Shown: piece after piece, positions 5,607 through 5,793 of the stretch
Layout: each line of letters opens with the position of its first letter
How positions within the stretch are numbered: the stretch's first letter is position 1
Assembly: GCA_016926235.1 (NCBI GenBank)
Contig: JAFGOZ010000225.1
Coordinates: forward strand, 1 to 5,793
Direction of reading: 5' to 3'
Source: Bacteroidales bacterium
GTDB lineage: Bacteria > Bacteroidota > Bacteroidia > Bacteroidales > UBA10428
Length of the DNA stretch: 5,793 bases
Program-made: the position numbers and the translations under genes
The notes under the pieces: generated by a model
The model's database searches: none
The model's input: the letters and a program-made list of their open reading frames with translations, nothing else
What the model was told of the DNA's origin: nothing

Positions 5607-5635
5607 AATATAACAATTTGTAAATTCATTTTAAA
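5607..5635 (-). promoter_or_regulatory. Candidate promoter of the three-gene operon
   Basis: On the minus strand TGTTATATT (5607-5615) is an extended -10 element (TGn then TATATT), with TTTAAA (5630-5635) 17 bases upstream as a weak -35. The start point would be near 5600, leaving a leader of about 15 bases that still holds the AAGGAGG. A TTGAAC at 5655-5660 is an alternative -35 but lacks a good partner at normal spacing. The region is very AT-rich, so confidence is limited. Confidence 0.35.
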
Positions 5636-5793
5636 TTATTTCATTAATATATTTGTTCAAGGAATCTTTAATAAGCTACCACCACAATCTTATAAAAATA
5701 CTTCTCTGACAGCAGAGCATCCTGATCTATCCAGGTAGTTGAAGTAACTGACAAACTATTTTTTAATTATGTAATACTGTAAGTCAACTTCTT
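5636..5793. other. Right-end spacer with no recognised gene
   Basis: About 160 bases without a recognisable gene or RNA. All three minus-strand frames close within a dozen codons of the window edge, so an upstream gene could end here but cannot be shown. A 5-base-pair hairpin (CTCTG 5704-5708, CAGAG 5713-5717) is followed on the minus strand by a short T-run (5694-5698). It could be a weak terminator of a gene beyond the edge. Confidence 0.4.

Noticed and set aside
5704..5717. CTCTG-ACAG-CAGAG hairpin near the right edge
   Set aside because: With only five base pairs, and a T-run separated by several bases, it is not convincing as a terminator without seeing the upstream gene.

Overview
The window looks like part of a chromosome from an uncultured, AT-rich member of the Fibrobacterota-Chlorobiota-Bacteroidota superphylum. 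My best guess is Candidatus Cloacimonadota or a close relative. This is inferred from four things: an NYPNPFNPTT-type C-terminal sorting/FlgD-like domain, a Fibrobacter succinogenes major paralogous (FISUMP) domain, a beta-helix/PKD secreted protein with the DPLF...PCIDTGDP...ADMGAYYYDQ signature, and the short 'VHTxSGD...EIxxITF' segments right after the signal peptides. The species cannot be fixed from sequence alone.

Layout: (1) 1-237, plus strand: the C-terminal end of a tyrosine recombinase whose start lies outside the window. (2) 234-2648, minus strand: a large exported multidomain protein (Ig-like, FecR, right-handed beta-helix, PKD, Fn3-like). It converges on the recombinase so tightly that the two stop codons share one TTAA. 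(3) 2649-3107: about 460 bases without a convincing gene, holding a candidate promoter and an AT-rich inverted repeat. (4) 3108-3392, plus strand: a small frame whose second half resembles the very C-terminus of ArdC-type antirestriction proteins, probably a remnant of a mobile element. (5) 5585-3408, minus strand: a compact three-gene operon of exported proteins, with a candidate promoter upstream of 5585 and a strong GC-rich hairpin terminator at 3350-3379. (6) 5636-5793: no gene recognised.

The operon is the most interesting part. Its three proteins share a signal peptide followed at once by the same short module, and two copies of this module are 70/77 identical at DNA level. What follows differs: only a C-terminal sorting domain with no passenger (gene 1), a FISUMP domain (gene 2), and a formylglycine-generating-enzyme-like domain lacking the catalytic cysteines (gene 3). 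The last two are probably binding rather than enzymatic domains of C-type-lectin-like character. The C-terminal part of the FISUMP protein has a codon pattern (long runs of NNC codons that single-strand AAC codons could yield) resembling variable regions of diversity-generating retroelements. No reverse transcriptase or template repeat is visible here. A recombinase and an antirestriction remnant on the opposite strand suggest a region of genomic plasticity carrying cell-surface genes.
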